Origin: Dictyobacter vulcani
Lineage (GTDB): Bacteria > Chloroflexota > Ktedonobacteria > Ktedonobacterales > Ktedonobacteraceae
Assembly (NCBI RefSeq): GCF_008974265.1
Contig: NZ_BKZW01000001.1
Span: 1,674,001 to 1,738,000 of the forward strand
Length of the DNA: 64,000 bases
Direction of reading: 5' to 3'
The position numbers and the translations under genes are program-made. The notes under the pieces were generated by a model. That model ran no database searches and was not told the DNA's origin. It saw only the letters and a list, made by a program, of their open reading frames with translations. Within the stretch, counting starts at the first letter, position 1; every line of letters begins with the position of its first letter. Below are positions 45,600 to 53,751 of the stretch, piece by piece.

Positions 45600-46358
45600 A
45601 TGGCGATCACTATTTTTTTATTAGGACGACCTGGTTCTGGCAAGTCAACGGCGGCTCGATACATACATCTCTTGACCAAAAGATACGGGTGGTCGGCCAT
45701 GCACATCAATGATTATCCTTTTTTGTTTGCACAGTTTAAGGCTGATATTCACCATCACAAATTCAAACCCTCGGGCTGTGGTGGCTTTGATGTGACGGAT
45801 TTTTCGGTGCTAGATGTCGCGTTACATGCTATCGAGCAAGAAGCGCAAAAATATTTAGCCCAACCACATAAATTGCTGCTCCTCGAGTTCGCACGCAATG
45901 ATTATATACAGGCCCTCAAGCAGTTCCAGCCTGCGTTTCTGCGCAATTCTTACTTCATTTTTTTTGAGGCAAATCTCGATATCTGCGTGAATCGCGTCTA
46001 CGAAAGAGCCTATCATCCGACCAACCGGGATGATCATTTTATTTCTGAGGAGATGATCAGAAGTTACTATCAAGAAGAAAATGATGAGTTGCTTATCTAT
46101 CAATTACTGGCGCAATATGGTATTAGTAAGAAGAGGATATGCATTATTCAGAATACTGGAACCCGGAAGAAGTTTTATGAACACCTGCGGTACTTTGTCT
46201 CTGGCTTCTTGAGTAAGAAATCGGATGAGCCAACGCATACGCAAGAACCTCAATCCGATTGTAAAGAATACTCGATGGTCTATTCGACACCTTCGGCAGC
46301 ACACCAGGCATACGAATGGCAATCTCAACCTAATGATTCAGATGCATCACAGATTTGA
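45600..46358 (+). CDS. P-loop kinase-like protein (unit 2)
   Basis: About 252 residues, paralogous to 41268-41939. It shares the Walker A motif FLLGRPGSGKSTAARYI, the CGGFDVTDFSVLDVAL segment, LLLEFARNDYIQALKQF, and FFEANLDICVNRVYERA. The C-terminal 50 residues are an added polar tail. ATG 45600 follows GGGAG at ten bases; a GTG at 45570 is in frame. The conserved EFARNDY motif, common to both copies, probably belongs to the active site. The rho-like gene starts 60 bp downstream on the same strand. Confidence 0.78.
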   Translation: MAITIFLLGRPGSGKSTAARYIHLLTKRYGWSAMHINDYPFLFAQFKADIHHHKFKPSGCGGFDVTDFSVLDVALHAIEQEAQKYLAQPHKLLLLEFARNDYIQALKQFQPAFLRNSYFIFFEANLDICVNRVYERAYHPTNRDDHFISEEMIRSYYQEENDELLIYQLLAQYGISKKRICIIQNTGTRKKFYEHLRYFVSGFLSKKSDEPTHTQEPQSDCKEYSMVYSTPSAAHQAYEWQSQPNDSDASQI

Positions 46359-46418
46359 CGTGTGTGGTACAGTATGATTGAAGTATCCCCCTAGTAGTTG
46401 ATAGGAGATCCATGACGA

Positions 46419-47348
46419 GTGGCATCTACACATACTCCCTTTGAGAAGCTAACTCCGATCCACCCTAATCGTCGTATTACTTTAGAAACTGGGAAACAAC
46501 CGATAGCGCCACGCATGATTGATCTTCTGGTGCCGCTCGGCTTTGGACAGCGCGCACTGATCGTTGCTCCTCCCCAGGCAGGCAAAACGACGATTCTTCG
46601 CCAGATCGCAGCAGCCACGCTTCAGAATTTTCCCGAGGCACGCCTCTACCTTTGCCTGGTCGATGAACGACCCGAGGAGGTGACGGATTGGCGCACAGAG
46701 GTACGCGGTTCGCAGGTGCGACTCTATGCCTCTAGTTTTGATCAAGAGTCTTCCCGCCATGGGCGCATTGTGGAACAGGCACTACAAGATGCCAGGCGTG
46801 AAGCAGCGCAGGGCCGCGATGTGGTTATTATACTTGATTCTTTGACGCGTCTGGCACGCGCTCATAATCTAAACTCTGATATGTGGCAAATGCCACGTAA
46901 TCAGCGCGGTGGTGGCTATGGTGGCGGTAGTCGAACACTATCTGGCGGTATTGATGCTCATGCGCTTGAGATCGGTCGTCGTGTATTTGGTGCGGCCAGA
47001 GCGCTTGAGGAAGGTGGCAGCCTGACTATTGTAGCCAGTTGTCTGGTTGAAACCGGCAGTCGCCTGGATGAAGTGGTGTATGAGGAATTTAAGAGCACAG
47101 GCAATCTAGAGATTCGTCTGTCTCGCGAGATGGCTGACCGCCGCATCTTCCCGGCCATGGATATTACTGCATCCAGTACACGCCAGGAGGAGCGCCTTCT
47201 TTCATCCACCGAACTAAATGCCACGTCTATCGTGCGCCGTCGCATGGCGGATATACCCCGTCGCGATGCATCCGAGCAAGTCATCCAACTCTTTGAAAAA
47301 ACACCTTCTAACACCCAATTGATAGAAGCGATCGTCAAACAAGGATAA
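46419..47348 (+). CDS. rho: Transcription termination factor Rho lacking the N-terminal RNA-binding domain
   Basis: A 309-residue protein equal to the hexameric RecA-like core of Rho. It begins right at the linker-core junction (PFEKLTPIHPNRRITLETG). Walker A is APPQAGKTTILRQI, Walker B VVIILDSLTRLARAHN, and the R-loop TGSRLDEVVYEEFKSTGN is intact. Between the Q-loop and LSGGID lies an extra Gly/Gln/Arg-rich insert (MWQMPRNQRGGGYGGGSRT). The usual Rho_N helix bundle and cold-shock-like domain, about 115 residues, are absent, and only 60 bp separate it from the upstream gene. Start is GTG 46419 after AGGAG. Either a second full Rho exists or RNA loading relies on the core. Confidence 0.88.
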   Translation: MASTHTPFEKLTPIHPNRRITLETGKQPIAPRMIDLLVPLGFGQRALIVAPPQAGKTTILRQIAAATLQNFPEARLYLCLVDERPEEVTDWRTEVRGSQVRLYASSFDQESSRHGRIVEQALQDARREAAQGRDVVIILDSLTRLARAHNLNSDMWQMPRNQRGGGYGGGSRTLSGGIDAHALEIGRRVFGAARALEEGGSLTIVASCLVETGSRLDEVVYEEFKSTGNLEIRLSREMADRRIFPAMDITASSTRQEERLLSSTELNATSIVRRRMADIPRRDASEQVIQLFEKTPSNTQLIEAIVKQG

Positions 47349-47352
47349 GATT

Positions 47353-47401
47353 GTAAACACGAAAAAACGCCTGAAATTGTCAGGCGTTTTTTCGTGTTTA
47401 C
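47353..47401 (+). terminator. Terminator after rho
   Basis: A perfect 22-bp stem (47353-47374 with 47380-47401) with a 5-nt loop. It has A6 on the left and T6 on the right arm, 5 bp after the rho stop codon. Confidence 0.9.
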
Positions 47402-47441
47402 AGCACTCAGCCGCACGCGGGCACTAAAGTGCCCATACTTC

Positions 47442-47500
47442 TTTTATTATGTTGTGTCAAAAAGTGTGCGCTGCACACTTTTTGACACAACATAATAAAA
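47442..47500. repeat. Perfect 28-bp palindrome with a 3-nt loop
   Basis: Arms 47442-47469 and 47473-47500 are exactly complementary around GCT. The arm includes TTGTGTCAAAAAGTGTGC. It lacks a T-run after the stem. It may be a remnant of a transposable element end pair, a binding site or an RNA hairpin. Confidence 0.8.
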
Positions 47501-47740
47501 CCCTTGTTCGCACCGCGGGTGAGAAAGTCCATGGCGAGAAGCTATGGAGCACACGGGAATCAAACACAAACTAAAGATAAAGCTGCGGTAGCGATGTGGT
47601 ACAATACAGCAAAAAGTGTTTTATTATTCTGGTTCATGCGCATAGCATTGGATATGAATGCGTCAAATCTCGTCATATTTATGTAGCACTCAGTTGATTA
47701 TAATTTCTGTTTATCTACATCCAGACTGGAGAAAAAACCT

Positions 47741-48529
47741 ATGCGTTGCCCCCATTGCGGTGGACTAAATCCAGATAATACCAGTTACTGCATACGCTGT
47801 GGCCGTAATTTTACGCCTCAGCAACAAAATGCCGGTCGCCCTAACCAACAACGAGCCGTCTATCCTCCTAATCCGGCCCGACCTTTTGTTCCATCTACTT
47901 CACAGCAACCAGTATATCCTCCTGTACAGCCTCGGCCAGCCGTGACGCCTCCAGCACGCCCGACAGTGACCCCACAACCTCCGCGTCAGACAGCGAATCA
48001 ACCTGCCTATGCACCACCCTCTGCCTATCCTCCTGTGCAGCCTTACCCTCCTGTACAGCCTTACCCTCCTGTCCGACAGCCTGCCCAACGTCCCACACGG
48101 GTGATTCAGGAGAATGGCTGGCCGGTGGAGAAGCCGTTACCGCCTGCTCCAGAGCCACCTGCTCCATTTCCACCACATACCCTGGCTCAGCTCAAAAAAT
48201 TGGAAGAGGGGGCACTGGATTATAAAGTTTTGCATGAGGATGATGGTTATGGCCAGAAAAAGGTGATCCGCATCCTTTTCCAGCATTGTGTCCAGTGGCA
48301 ACAGATTGCAACCTTGTCGAAGGCCTTCAGAGAGCTTGACGATAAAAAATTTGAGACAATTGTTATACAGGGTGTGTATAATCAAGAGCGCAACGTCTAT
48401 GAGTACACCAATGGGCAACTCATTTTCGATCGCAACGTGCGCCTGGGTAGCCAGACCCAGCGACGCTTTCAGCTTGAAACGGATAATGGCTATTCAATGG
48501 AAGCGTTGCGCATCGTGCTATCTGAGTAG
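47741..48529 (+). CDS. Zinc-ribbon protein with Pro-rich linker
   Basis: A 262-residue cytosolic protein. A zinc ribbon at the N terminus (CPHCGGLNPDNTSYCIRCG) is followed by about 105 residues rich in Pro/Gln/Tyr, including a YPPVQP repeat in tandem, and then a mixed alpha/beta domain of about 120 residues (LKKLEEGALDYKVLHEDDGYGQKKVIRI...). I do not recognise the C-terminal domain. It lies 28 bp upstream of the pyrimidine-nucleoside phosphorylase gene. A regulatory or scaffold role would be a guess. Confidence 0.7.
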   Translation: MRCPHCGGLNPDNTSYCIRCGRNFTPQQQNAGRPNQQRAVYPPNPARPFVPSTSQQPVYPPVQPRPAVTPPARPTVTPQPPRQTANQPAYAPPSAYPPVQPYPPVQPYPPVRQPAQRPTRVIQENGWPVEKPLPPAPEPPAPFPPHTLAQLKKLEEGALDYKVLHEDDGYGQKKVIRILFQHCVQWQQIATLSKAFRELDDKKFETIVIQGVYNQERNVYEYTNGQLIFDRNVRLGSQTQRRFQLETDNGYSMEALRIVLSE

Positions 48530-48557
48530 CTGGCAATAACAATTGGAATAACGGCAT

Positions 48558-49871
48558 ATGCAAACGGTTGAACTTATTACCAGGAAGAGGGATGGGGGAA
48601 CATTCAGTACAGAAGAGATTCGCTGGCTGATTGCGGGATACACGCAGGGAACGATTCCTGATTATCAGATGGCCGCCCTTTTGATGGCGATCTATTTGCG
48701 TGGCATGGATGCGCGTGAGACAAGCGATTTGACATTGGCTATGGTCAACTCTGGTGAGCAGCTGCGGGTGAACACGCAGGTATCACCAGTGGTTGATAAA
48801 CATAGCACCGGTGGCGTTGGCGATAAAGTGACGCTGGCGGTAGCTCCACTGGTGGCTGCTTGCGGTGTCGCTGTGGGCAAGATGACGGGCCGTGGCCTGG
48901 GCCATACCGGCGGTACAGTTGATAAACTGGAATCAGTAACAGGGTTTCATGTGGAACTTTCACGTGCTGATTTTATGCGCATCTTACAGGAACATCAGAT
49001 TGTGCTTGCCGGACAATCCAGTGATCTGGCACCTGCCGATGGTAAATTGTATGCGTTGCGCGATGTAACGGGCACGATCGAGAGTATTCCGCTGATTGCT
49101 TCCAGTATCATGAGCAAAAAGATGGCGGTTGGGGCTTCACATCTGTTGCTGGATGTGAAGTTTGGCTCCGGCGCGTTCATGAAAAATAGAGAGCAGGCAC
49201 GCCAGCTGGCTCTGGCGATGGTTGAGATTGGTCGTGCGGCAAACCTGCATACCGTGGCAGCGATCACGTCAATGGAGCAGCCACTGGGATATGCGATTGG
49301 TAACGCGATTGAGTTACGCGAGGCGATTGATATCCTTCATGGCCGTGGTCCTGCAGATGTGTCGGAACTCTGTTATCATGAGGCCGCCGAGCTACTGGTG
49401 ATGACAGGTAAAGCTGCAGATCTGGAGACAGCTGATCAATTAGTGACCGCTGCTATTCAATCCGGAGCAGCCGTTAAAAAGCTGGCGGAAGTTATTGCCG
49501 CTCAGGGTGGCGATGCCCGGCAAATAGAAAATCCAGACCTCCTGCCAACCGCGCCGATCCGTGTTATGGTTCCGGCACCACAAAGCGGCTATATCGCGGC
49601 CATCAACGCCGAAGGAATAGGTCTGGCCAGCATGAGTCTGGGAGCTGGACGCTTCAAAAAAGGCGATCCTGTCGACCATCGTACAGGCTTGCTGCTAAAA
49701 GCCAAGATCGGCGACTATGTGCAGGCAGGTGCGCCACTGATCGAGATTCATGCCCGCAATCCAGAGGAGGCCCAGAACATTCAATCGGCCCTGCTGGCCT
49801 GCTATCAGTGGAGCGAGAGGCCAGTACAGGTTCTGCCATTGATCTGTGATATTATTCGTCCTCAAAAGTAA
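48558..49871 (+). CDS. pdp: Pyrimidine-nucleoside (thymidine) phosphorylase
   Basis: A 437-residue enzyme that cleaves thymidine or uridine with phosphate to give the base and (deoxy)ribose 1-phosphate. The family signature TGRGLGHTGGTVDKLES is clear, as are KHSTGGVGDKVTL at the phosphate site and SSIMSKKMA. The C-terminal domain (APQSGYIAAINAEGIG...) is normal. Sequence alone cannot separate thymidine from general pyrimidine specificity. Confidence 0.95.
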   Translation: MQTVELITRKRDGGTFSTEEIRWLIAGYTQGTIPDYQMAALLMAIYLRGMDARETSDLTLAMVNSGEQLRVNTQVSPVVDKHSTGGVGDKVTLAVAPLVAACGVAVGKMTGRGLGHTGGTVDKLESVTGFHVELSRADFMRILQEHQIVLAGQSSDLAPADGKLYALRDVTGTIESIPLIASSIMSKKMAVGASHLLLDVKFGSGAFMKNREQARQLALAMVEIGRAANLHTVAAITSMEQPLGYAIGNAIELREAIDILHGRGPADVSELCYHEAAELLVMTGKAADLETADQLVTAAIQSGAAVKKLAEVIAAQGGDARQIENPDLLPTAPIRVMVPAPQSGYIAAINAEGIGLASMSLGAGRFKKGDPVDHRTGLLLKAKIGDYVQAGAPLIEIHARNPEEAQNIQSALLACYQWSERPVQVLPLICDIIRPQK

Positions 49872-49884
49872 CCAGGAAGGTAAT

Positions 49885-49924
49885 AAAGAAGTCCACCCAC
49901 TGTCATACTGGTGGACTTCTTTTT
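49885..49924 (+). terminator. Terminator after pdp
   Basis: A perfect 13-bp stem AAAGAAGTCCACC/GGTGGACTTCTTT followed by TT, 13 bp after the pdp stop. Confidence 0.85.
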
Positions 49925-49951
49925 GTCGGGCAGAATAATCAATGAAAACAC

Positions 49952-49986
49952 AAAAAAAGCGGAGCTACTTCAGAAGTAACTCCACT
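49952..49986 (-). terminator. Terminator of tRNA-Glu
   Basis: A 13-bp stem with two G-U pairs on the minus strand (49974-49986 with 49958-49970) followed by seven T, directly downstream of the tRNA gene. Confidence 0.85.
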
Positions 49987-49993
49987 TTTTTGC

Positions 49994-50070
49994 TGGTAGC
50001 GCATACGGGATTCGAACCCGTGATCTCCGCCTTGAGAGGGCGATGTCCTAAACCGCTAGACGAATGCGCC
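49994..50070 (-). tRNA. tRNA-Glu, anticodon CUC
   Basis: The full cloverleaf can be drawn: acceptor GGCGCAT/ATGCGCT, D arm TCTAGCGGTTTAGGA, anticodon loop CTCTCAA with CUC at 34-36, and T arm CGGGTTCGAATCCCG. The 3' CCA is encoded. Position 1-72 is a G-U pair. Decodes GAG. An IS256-like transposase gene lies 119 bp upstream. Confidence 0.96.
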
Positions 50071-50189
50071 TTATGTTATGTCATAGGGGTTCCACACTAA
50101 GTCATGCTTGCTTTCCCTACGGCTCATGTATTATGCCATGGCTCTGGTGATTTTGTCAAGAGGGTATTTCCATGATAATGTATCCGTGG

Positions 50190-51503
50190 CTAAGGGTTGA
50201 GATTCCAGACTTCAAAGAAGAGATCGTGAGAGGTTTTCCACCAACTTTCCCCAGTCCATCGAGCATGGAGCCGTCGAACTTGCAGATAGATGGCTACCTC
50301 GGCTCCTCTCTGGCTCCCGAAGGTCACTGCCTGAAAGAACTTGCGGCGCAGCTCCCGATTCGTGCGCTCTAAGAGAGAAGTCGTGCGCATCCATTGAGGA
50401 GCCAGGCCGATAATCGCATAGAAAACGAGTGTTTGCTCGAAATCACGTTCAAACGTTGCGACCGATTGGGGAGCTCGCTCTCGCCACTGCTTACTCCATT
50501 GAACCAGGCGCTTGCAGGCATCACTGGCATTTTCCGCTTGATAGACAGCAGCAGCTTGCTCCATCAATTGCTTTCGCAGATCGTGGTTGTCTTTGCCTTT
50601 GAGTTCACTGCGACACTTCGTCGCCACATTCTGCAATTTGTGAAAGATACACCGCTGCTCAGGTACTGTGGCCCCATAAACCAGGGCTAAAGCCTCTCCT
50701 AACCCTCCACTGCCATCACGTACAACGAGTTGCAATCCCTGTTCCGGTTGGCATCCACGCTTCCAGAGTCGATGGACCAGCACTTCCCACTTCTGATGGC
50801 CTTCGCTCCGCGCTATCTGCCAATCTAGCACCTCCCGTCTGCCATCCAGCCAGAAGCCAATGGCTACCAGGACCACCATCTTTTTGCCGCTTCGTTGACG
50901 TCGTTGCCTCTTCCGTGCATCTGGTTTGATCTTCTCCTGTTGGCTTTGGATCGTGATCCAGATGCCATCCAATTGGATGACAGGAGGAACATCGCTGATC
51001 GGTTCCGTGTGCACGTGCGCGACCAAAGGCTCGATCTGATTGATCCGTTCATTGAGCGTGCGCAGTCCCACGCTTCCCTCTACCGTAGCGCTCCACCGTT
51101 CTTGTAGCTGCCGCAAACTCTGGCAAAAGCCACTCCCGAAGAGTACATCCTGATCCAGATCCATCCAAAACCGTCGATATTTTTCGACAATAGCAAAGTG
51201 GCAGACCACATCATGCTGGCATGCTTGGCATTCTAGCATGGGAACACGCACGTCGCTCAGGTGACCCCAGCCCGTTGAGAGACTCCGGCGGTAATGGCCG
51301 TCGCGCGTCATCTGATTGGCGTCGATGCATCCGCAGTGGCCGCACTGCCAATCAATTGGGCGCGGTTGCCCGCTGATCCGGCGACTTTCCCCTTTCTCCC
51401 GTCCCAGTTTGACGCTCACTTCGGCTTCCAGAAACGCTTCCAGGATTGGCTTGATAGCTGCTCTGGCGGCGGCTCTCGCTTGCTCTTGTACGGTTTGGAG
51501 CAC
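50190..51503 (-). CDS. IS256/Mutator-like transposase with zinc-finger N terminus
   Basis: A 437-residue transposase in an intact frame. The N-terminal part has Cys pairs (CGHCG and CQAC) that suggest a zinc finger. DDE elements: Asp in PVIQLDGIWITI, Asp in VVRDGSGGLGEAL, then RCIFHKLQNVATK, and Glu in SLLERTNRELRRKFF. These are typical of IS256-related Mutator enzymes. I looked for terminal inverted repeats within 100 bp on each side and found none convincing, so element ends are not given. It sits between the tRNA gene and the TetR operon. Confidence 0.85.
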   Translation of the reverse strand: MLQTVQEQARAAARAAIKPILEAFLEAEVSVKLGREKGESRRISGQPRPIDWQCGHCGCIDANQMTRDGHYRRSLSTGWGHLSDVRVPMLECQACQHDVVCHFAIVEKYRRFWMDLDQDVLFGSGFCQSLRQLQERWSATVEGSVGLRTLNERINQIEPLVAHVHTEPISDVPPVIQLDGIWITIQSQQEKIKPDARKRQRRQRSGKKMVVLVAIGFWLDGRREVLDWQIARSEGHQKWEVLVHRLWKRGCQPEQGLQLVVRDGSGGLGEALALVYGATVPEQRCIFHKLQNVATKCRSELKGKDNHDLRKQLMEQAAAVYQAENASDACKRLVQWSKQWRERAPQSVATFERDFEQTLVFYAIIGLAPQWMRTTSLLERTNRELRRKFFQAVTFGSQRGAEVAIYLQVRRLHARWTGESWWKTSHDLFFEVWNLNP

Positions 51504-51715
51504 CTACCTACGCTCCTGACTCTGTAACTTTCCTTGTGAAAACGGTAGACGCATGGGACTGAAGACTCCTTGGGGTGTAGATAATGTGGGGTGTCAGGGA
51601 ATTCGGCGTTCGTGTTCTGTTGGCTCTTTCGCGCCAGAGTGCCAGGATGTCAAACCCATCATGACAATCATGAAGCACGCATCGCTGATACTTGAAACAC
51701 GATGGTCGTGAAGAC

Positions 51716-51757
51716 AGCGGCCAGGGATACATCACGTTTGCCCTGGCCGCTTCTTTT
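51716..51757 (+). terminator. Plus-strand terminator hairpin
   Basis: An 11-bp stem AGCGGCCAGGG/CCCTGGCCGCT (51716-51726 with 51741-51751) followed by TCTTTTTT on the plus strand. No plus-strand gene precedes it now; on the minus strand, after the epimerase gene, it lacks a T-run. It may mark a lost plus-strand gene. Confidence 0.65.
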
Positions 51758-52711
51758 TTAAGAGCGCGTCTGCTCTTGATACCAACGGACAGTGGTATAC
51801 AGAGCCTCATCCAGCGGAGTGCTGTGCAGACCGAATGTGTGTTCCATTGCACGCGCATCCACGATGTGTGGCTCGGTATATTGATAGAAGAGTTCGCGAT
51901 ACTCTGAAGCAAAGGTCTCGTCGAAAATGCCCAGTTCGCGTGCCTGGTCAATGGAAGTGACGGAGAAAAGGGACAACGGATGCCCCAGTGCTTGCTCAAT
52001 CAACCGGCTCACTTTACGTGTTGAGATCGCAGGAGCAACGGGCAACAGCCAATCGTGGCCAAGAGCCTCTTCATATTCTCCCAGGACAGCTAGGCCCTTG
52101 GCAATATCTGGCATATAACTGTAGCTGTGAGGCAGATCGATATTGCCAAGGGTCAGGATCGGCTGGCTGGAGAGCGCGGCGGGAAAGACATACTGACCCA
52201 GCGCTGAATGAAGCACACGCGGGCCGAAGAAATCAGCGGCCCGTCCCAGCGCGACACGAATCTTGCCGGTGCGATGGGCTTGCAGGTAACCCCAGGCGAG
52301 CTCGGCACGCAGACGCCCTTTGCGCGATGTCGCTGCGTAAGGCGTCTCTTCTGTCATGGGCTGCCCATGCGTTTCTCCATACACGTAGAGGGTATCGATC
52401 ACCACCAACTTCGCTCCAGTGGTGGCAGCGCTCTCGATCATATTCTCCTGTAAACGGGGAAGGACCTCCGGCCACTGTTCGTAGGGGGCATGGGTGGCAT
52501 TGTAGATGACAGATGCGCCTCGACAGAGTTCCTGGGCGATAGCGAGCCTGGAGGCATCACCGGCAACCAGTTCTGCTCCAGCAGGAATTCGTCCCTTTCC
52601 ACTTCGATTGACGAGGCGAACGCGTTTGCCTCTGGCAAGCAGTTCCTCCGCGAGCGACAGTCCGACCGGACCGGTTCCGAAAATGACATGCAGTTCGTTT
52701 GAGCGGTTCAT
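51758..52711 (-). CDS. NAD-dependent epimerase/dehydratase-family protein
   Basis: An atypical short-chain dehydrogenase of about 317 residues. The N-terminal NAD(P) loop reads VIFGTGPVGLSLAEELLARG. Family segments include VIYNATHAPYEQWPEV, VIDTLYVYGETHGQPM with the active-site Tyr region, and RAADFFGPRVLHS. ATG 52711 follows AGGAGA. It is the last gene of a three-gene operon under a TetR regulator. The substrate is unknown; an NmrA- or sugar-epimerase-like reductase is likely. Confidence 0.85.
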   Translation of the reverse strand: MNRSNELHVIFGTGPVGLSLAEELLARGKRVRLVNRSGKGRIPAGAELVAGDASRLAIAQELCRGASVIYNATHAPYEQWPEVLPRLQENMIESAATTGAKLVVIDTLYVYGETHGQPMTEETPYAATSRKGRLRAELAWGYLQAHRTGKIRVALGRAADFFGPRVLHSALGQYVFPAALSSQPILTLGNIDLPHSYSYMPDIAKGLAVLGEYEEALGHDWLLPVAPAISTRKVSRLIEQALGHPLSLFSVTSIDQARELGIFDETFASEYRELFYQYTEPHIVDARAMEHTFGLHSTPLDEALYTTVRWYQEQTRS

Positions 52712-52778
52712 GATAATTCTCCTGTTTCTGATAATACAATGGTTTTTCACATGGTCCGACACGCGAAACATGCCACCG

Positions 52779-53009
52779 TTAGCCCGCGACGGTGCGTGTT
52801 CGCATCTGTGCTCGCAAATGCCTTCCCACGAGAGCCTGAATGACCTCTTCAAGAGTAGCGGCGGCTCCAAACTCCTGACATAAGGTGGAGACCAGACTCG
52901 CGGTAGAGGCCAGGGTGGCAGAACGCGCGCGCTTTGGCACGAGCATTTGAAGCGTTTGTAAGGTATGGATATGGCATGCTAACTGTTCAAGCGAGTTGGT
53001 ACCCATCAT
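52779..53009 (-). CDS. Small helical protein in the TetR operon
   Basis: A 76-residue protein with no membrane segment, mostly predicted helix (LEQLACHIHTLQTLQML...LEEVIQALVGRHL) with a basic C terminus. ATG 53009 follows AAAGGGAA. It lies between the tetR and epimerase genes in the same direction. I do not recognise it. Confidence 0.5.
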   Translation of the reverse strand: MMGTNSLEQLACHIHTLQTLQMLVPKRARSATLASTASLVSTLCQEFGAAATLEEVIQALVGRHLRAQMRTRTVAG

Positions 53010-53078
53010 GGTGTTCCCTTTCGGTAATGGGCTTCCTTGCTGGCTCTTTCCTGGATCTAACTAACGACAACTAAAAAA

Positions 53079-53093
53079 CCTAACTAAGTTAGA
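53079..53093. promoter_or_regulatory. TetR operator-like palindrome O2
   Basis: CCTAACTAAGTTAGA differs in a few bases from the palindrome upstream of tetR (TCTAACTTTGTTAGA). It lies between the tetR stop and the small gene, where it could control the small gene and the epimerase. Extra CTAAC half sites occur at 53057-53064. Confidence 0.6.
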
Positions 53094-53113
53094 TAACAAG
53101 CAAATAAAAACAA

Positions 53114-53731
53114 CTAGCTTGCCCGCAAGGAGAAACTCCAGGCTGTCAAAAGACTCTGGATGGTTCGCCAAGCCAGCCGTTCAGCTCGGTGATCCTCTTC
53201 CTGGGGACGATCAACAATATACAGGCTGACCACTCCGTGCAGAACGGCCCAGAGCGTCTCCACTGCCTCAGCGGGATCATCCAGCGTGACGCTCCTGGTC
53301 TGCGTCCAGAGGGTTAACGCTTCCAAAACGATCTGGCAGATCTCCTGGGCAGCAAGCATCCGCTCTTGTGCATCGAGGGGAACTCCTCCCAGGCCATGCA
53401 TCATCTGGTACAGCTCAGGATACATATGGGCAAACTGGCAATATGCTTCCCCGATTCTGAGCAATCGTTCTTCGCCATCCTCGGTTGCCTCAAAGGCGCG
53501 CTGCATGGCCGCGGCTAACAGACGAAATCCTCCGCGCAAGAGTTCCAGATGCAGATCCTCTTTACTGGCAAAGTACTCATACACCATTGGGGGACTGTAC
53601 TCGATCTGCTCGGCGATCTTGCGAATCGTGACTGCCGACCAGCCCTCTTGCCGAGCGAGGTGGCGTGCAGCTTCAAGAATTCCCTCCCGCATAGCTTGCT
53701 TTTCCCGTTCGCGTCGTTGTTTCAGACCCAA
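53114..53731 (-). CDS. TetR-family transcriptional regulator
   Basis: A 205-residue repressor. The N-terminal helix-turn-helix is ILEAARHLARQEGWSAVTIRKIAEQIEYSPPMVYEYFASKEDL (shown here only by its ends ILEAARHLA and YEYFASKEDL), about residues 18-62. The C-terminal ligand domain matches the TetR_C/WHG-type pattern (HMYPELYQMMHGLGG, VETLWAVLHGVVSLYI). The start is a TTG at 53731 with GGAGGT six bases before. Its promoter carries a perfect operator, so autorepression is likely. The ligand is unknown. Confidence 0.92.
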   Translation of the reverse strand: MGLKQRREREKQAMREGILEAARHLARQEGWSAVTIRKIAEQIEYSPPMVYEYFASKEDLHLELLRGGFRLLAAAMQRAFEATEDGEERLLRIGEAYCQFAHMYPELYQMMHGLGGVPLDAQERMLAAQEICQIVLEALTLWTQTRSVTLDDPAEAVETLWAVLHGVVSLYIVDRPQEEDHRAERLAWRTIQSLLTAWSFSLRAS

Positions 53732-53751
53732 CTTCTACCTCCATTCAAAAA

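Larger units (their letters stand above)
47349..47740. other. Intergenic region with three consecutive hairpins
   Basis: No gene is seen. After the rho terminator come a 7-bp hairpin GGGCACT/AGTGCCC (47419-47434) and the 28-bp palindrome at 47442. The remaining 240 bp to the zinc-ribbon gene shows nothing clear. Confidence 0.55.

Noticed and set aside
47504..47686. A 60-codon ORF after the palindrome behind rho
   Set aside because: It overlaps no known motif, lacks a ribosome site and lies in a region with hairpins; no support beyond length.
48020..48085. CRISPR-like tandem repeats
   Set aside because: The short YPPVQP-coding repeats have no spacers and lie within a coding Pro-rich linker. 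No CRISPR array or cas gene is present in the window.
47895..48176. Minus-strand ORFs over the Pro-rich part of the zinc-ribbon gene
   Set aside because: They are shadows of the CCT/CAG-rich coding repeats on the plus strand; their products are low-complexity and lack start signals.
49994..50070. An integration site (attB) in the tRNA gene used by the neighbouring transposase element
   Set aside because: The transposase is of the DDE IS256 type, not an integrase, and no repeat of the tRNA 3' end is seen on the far side.
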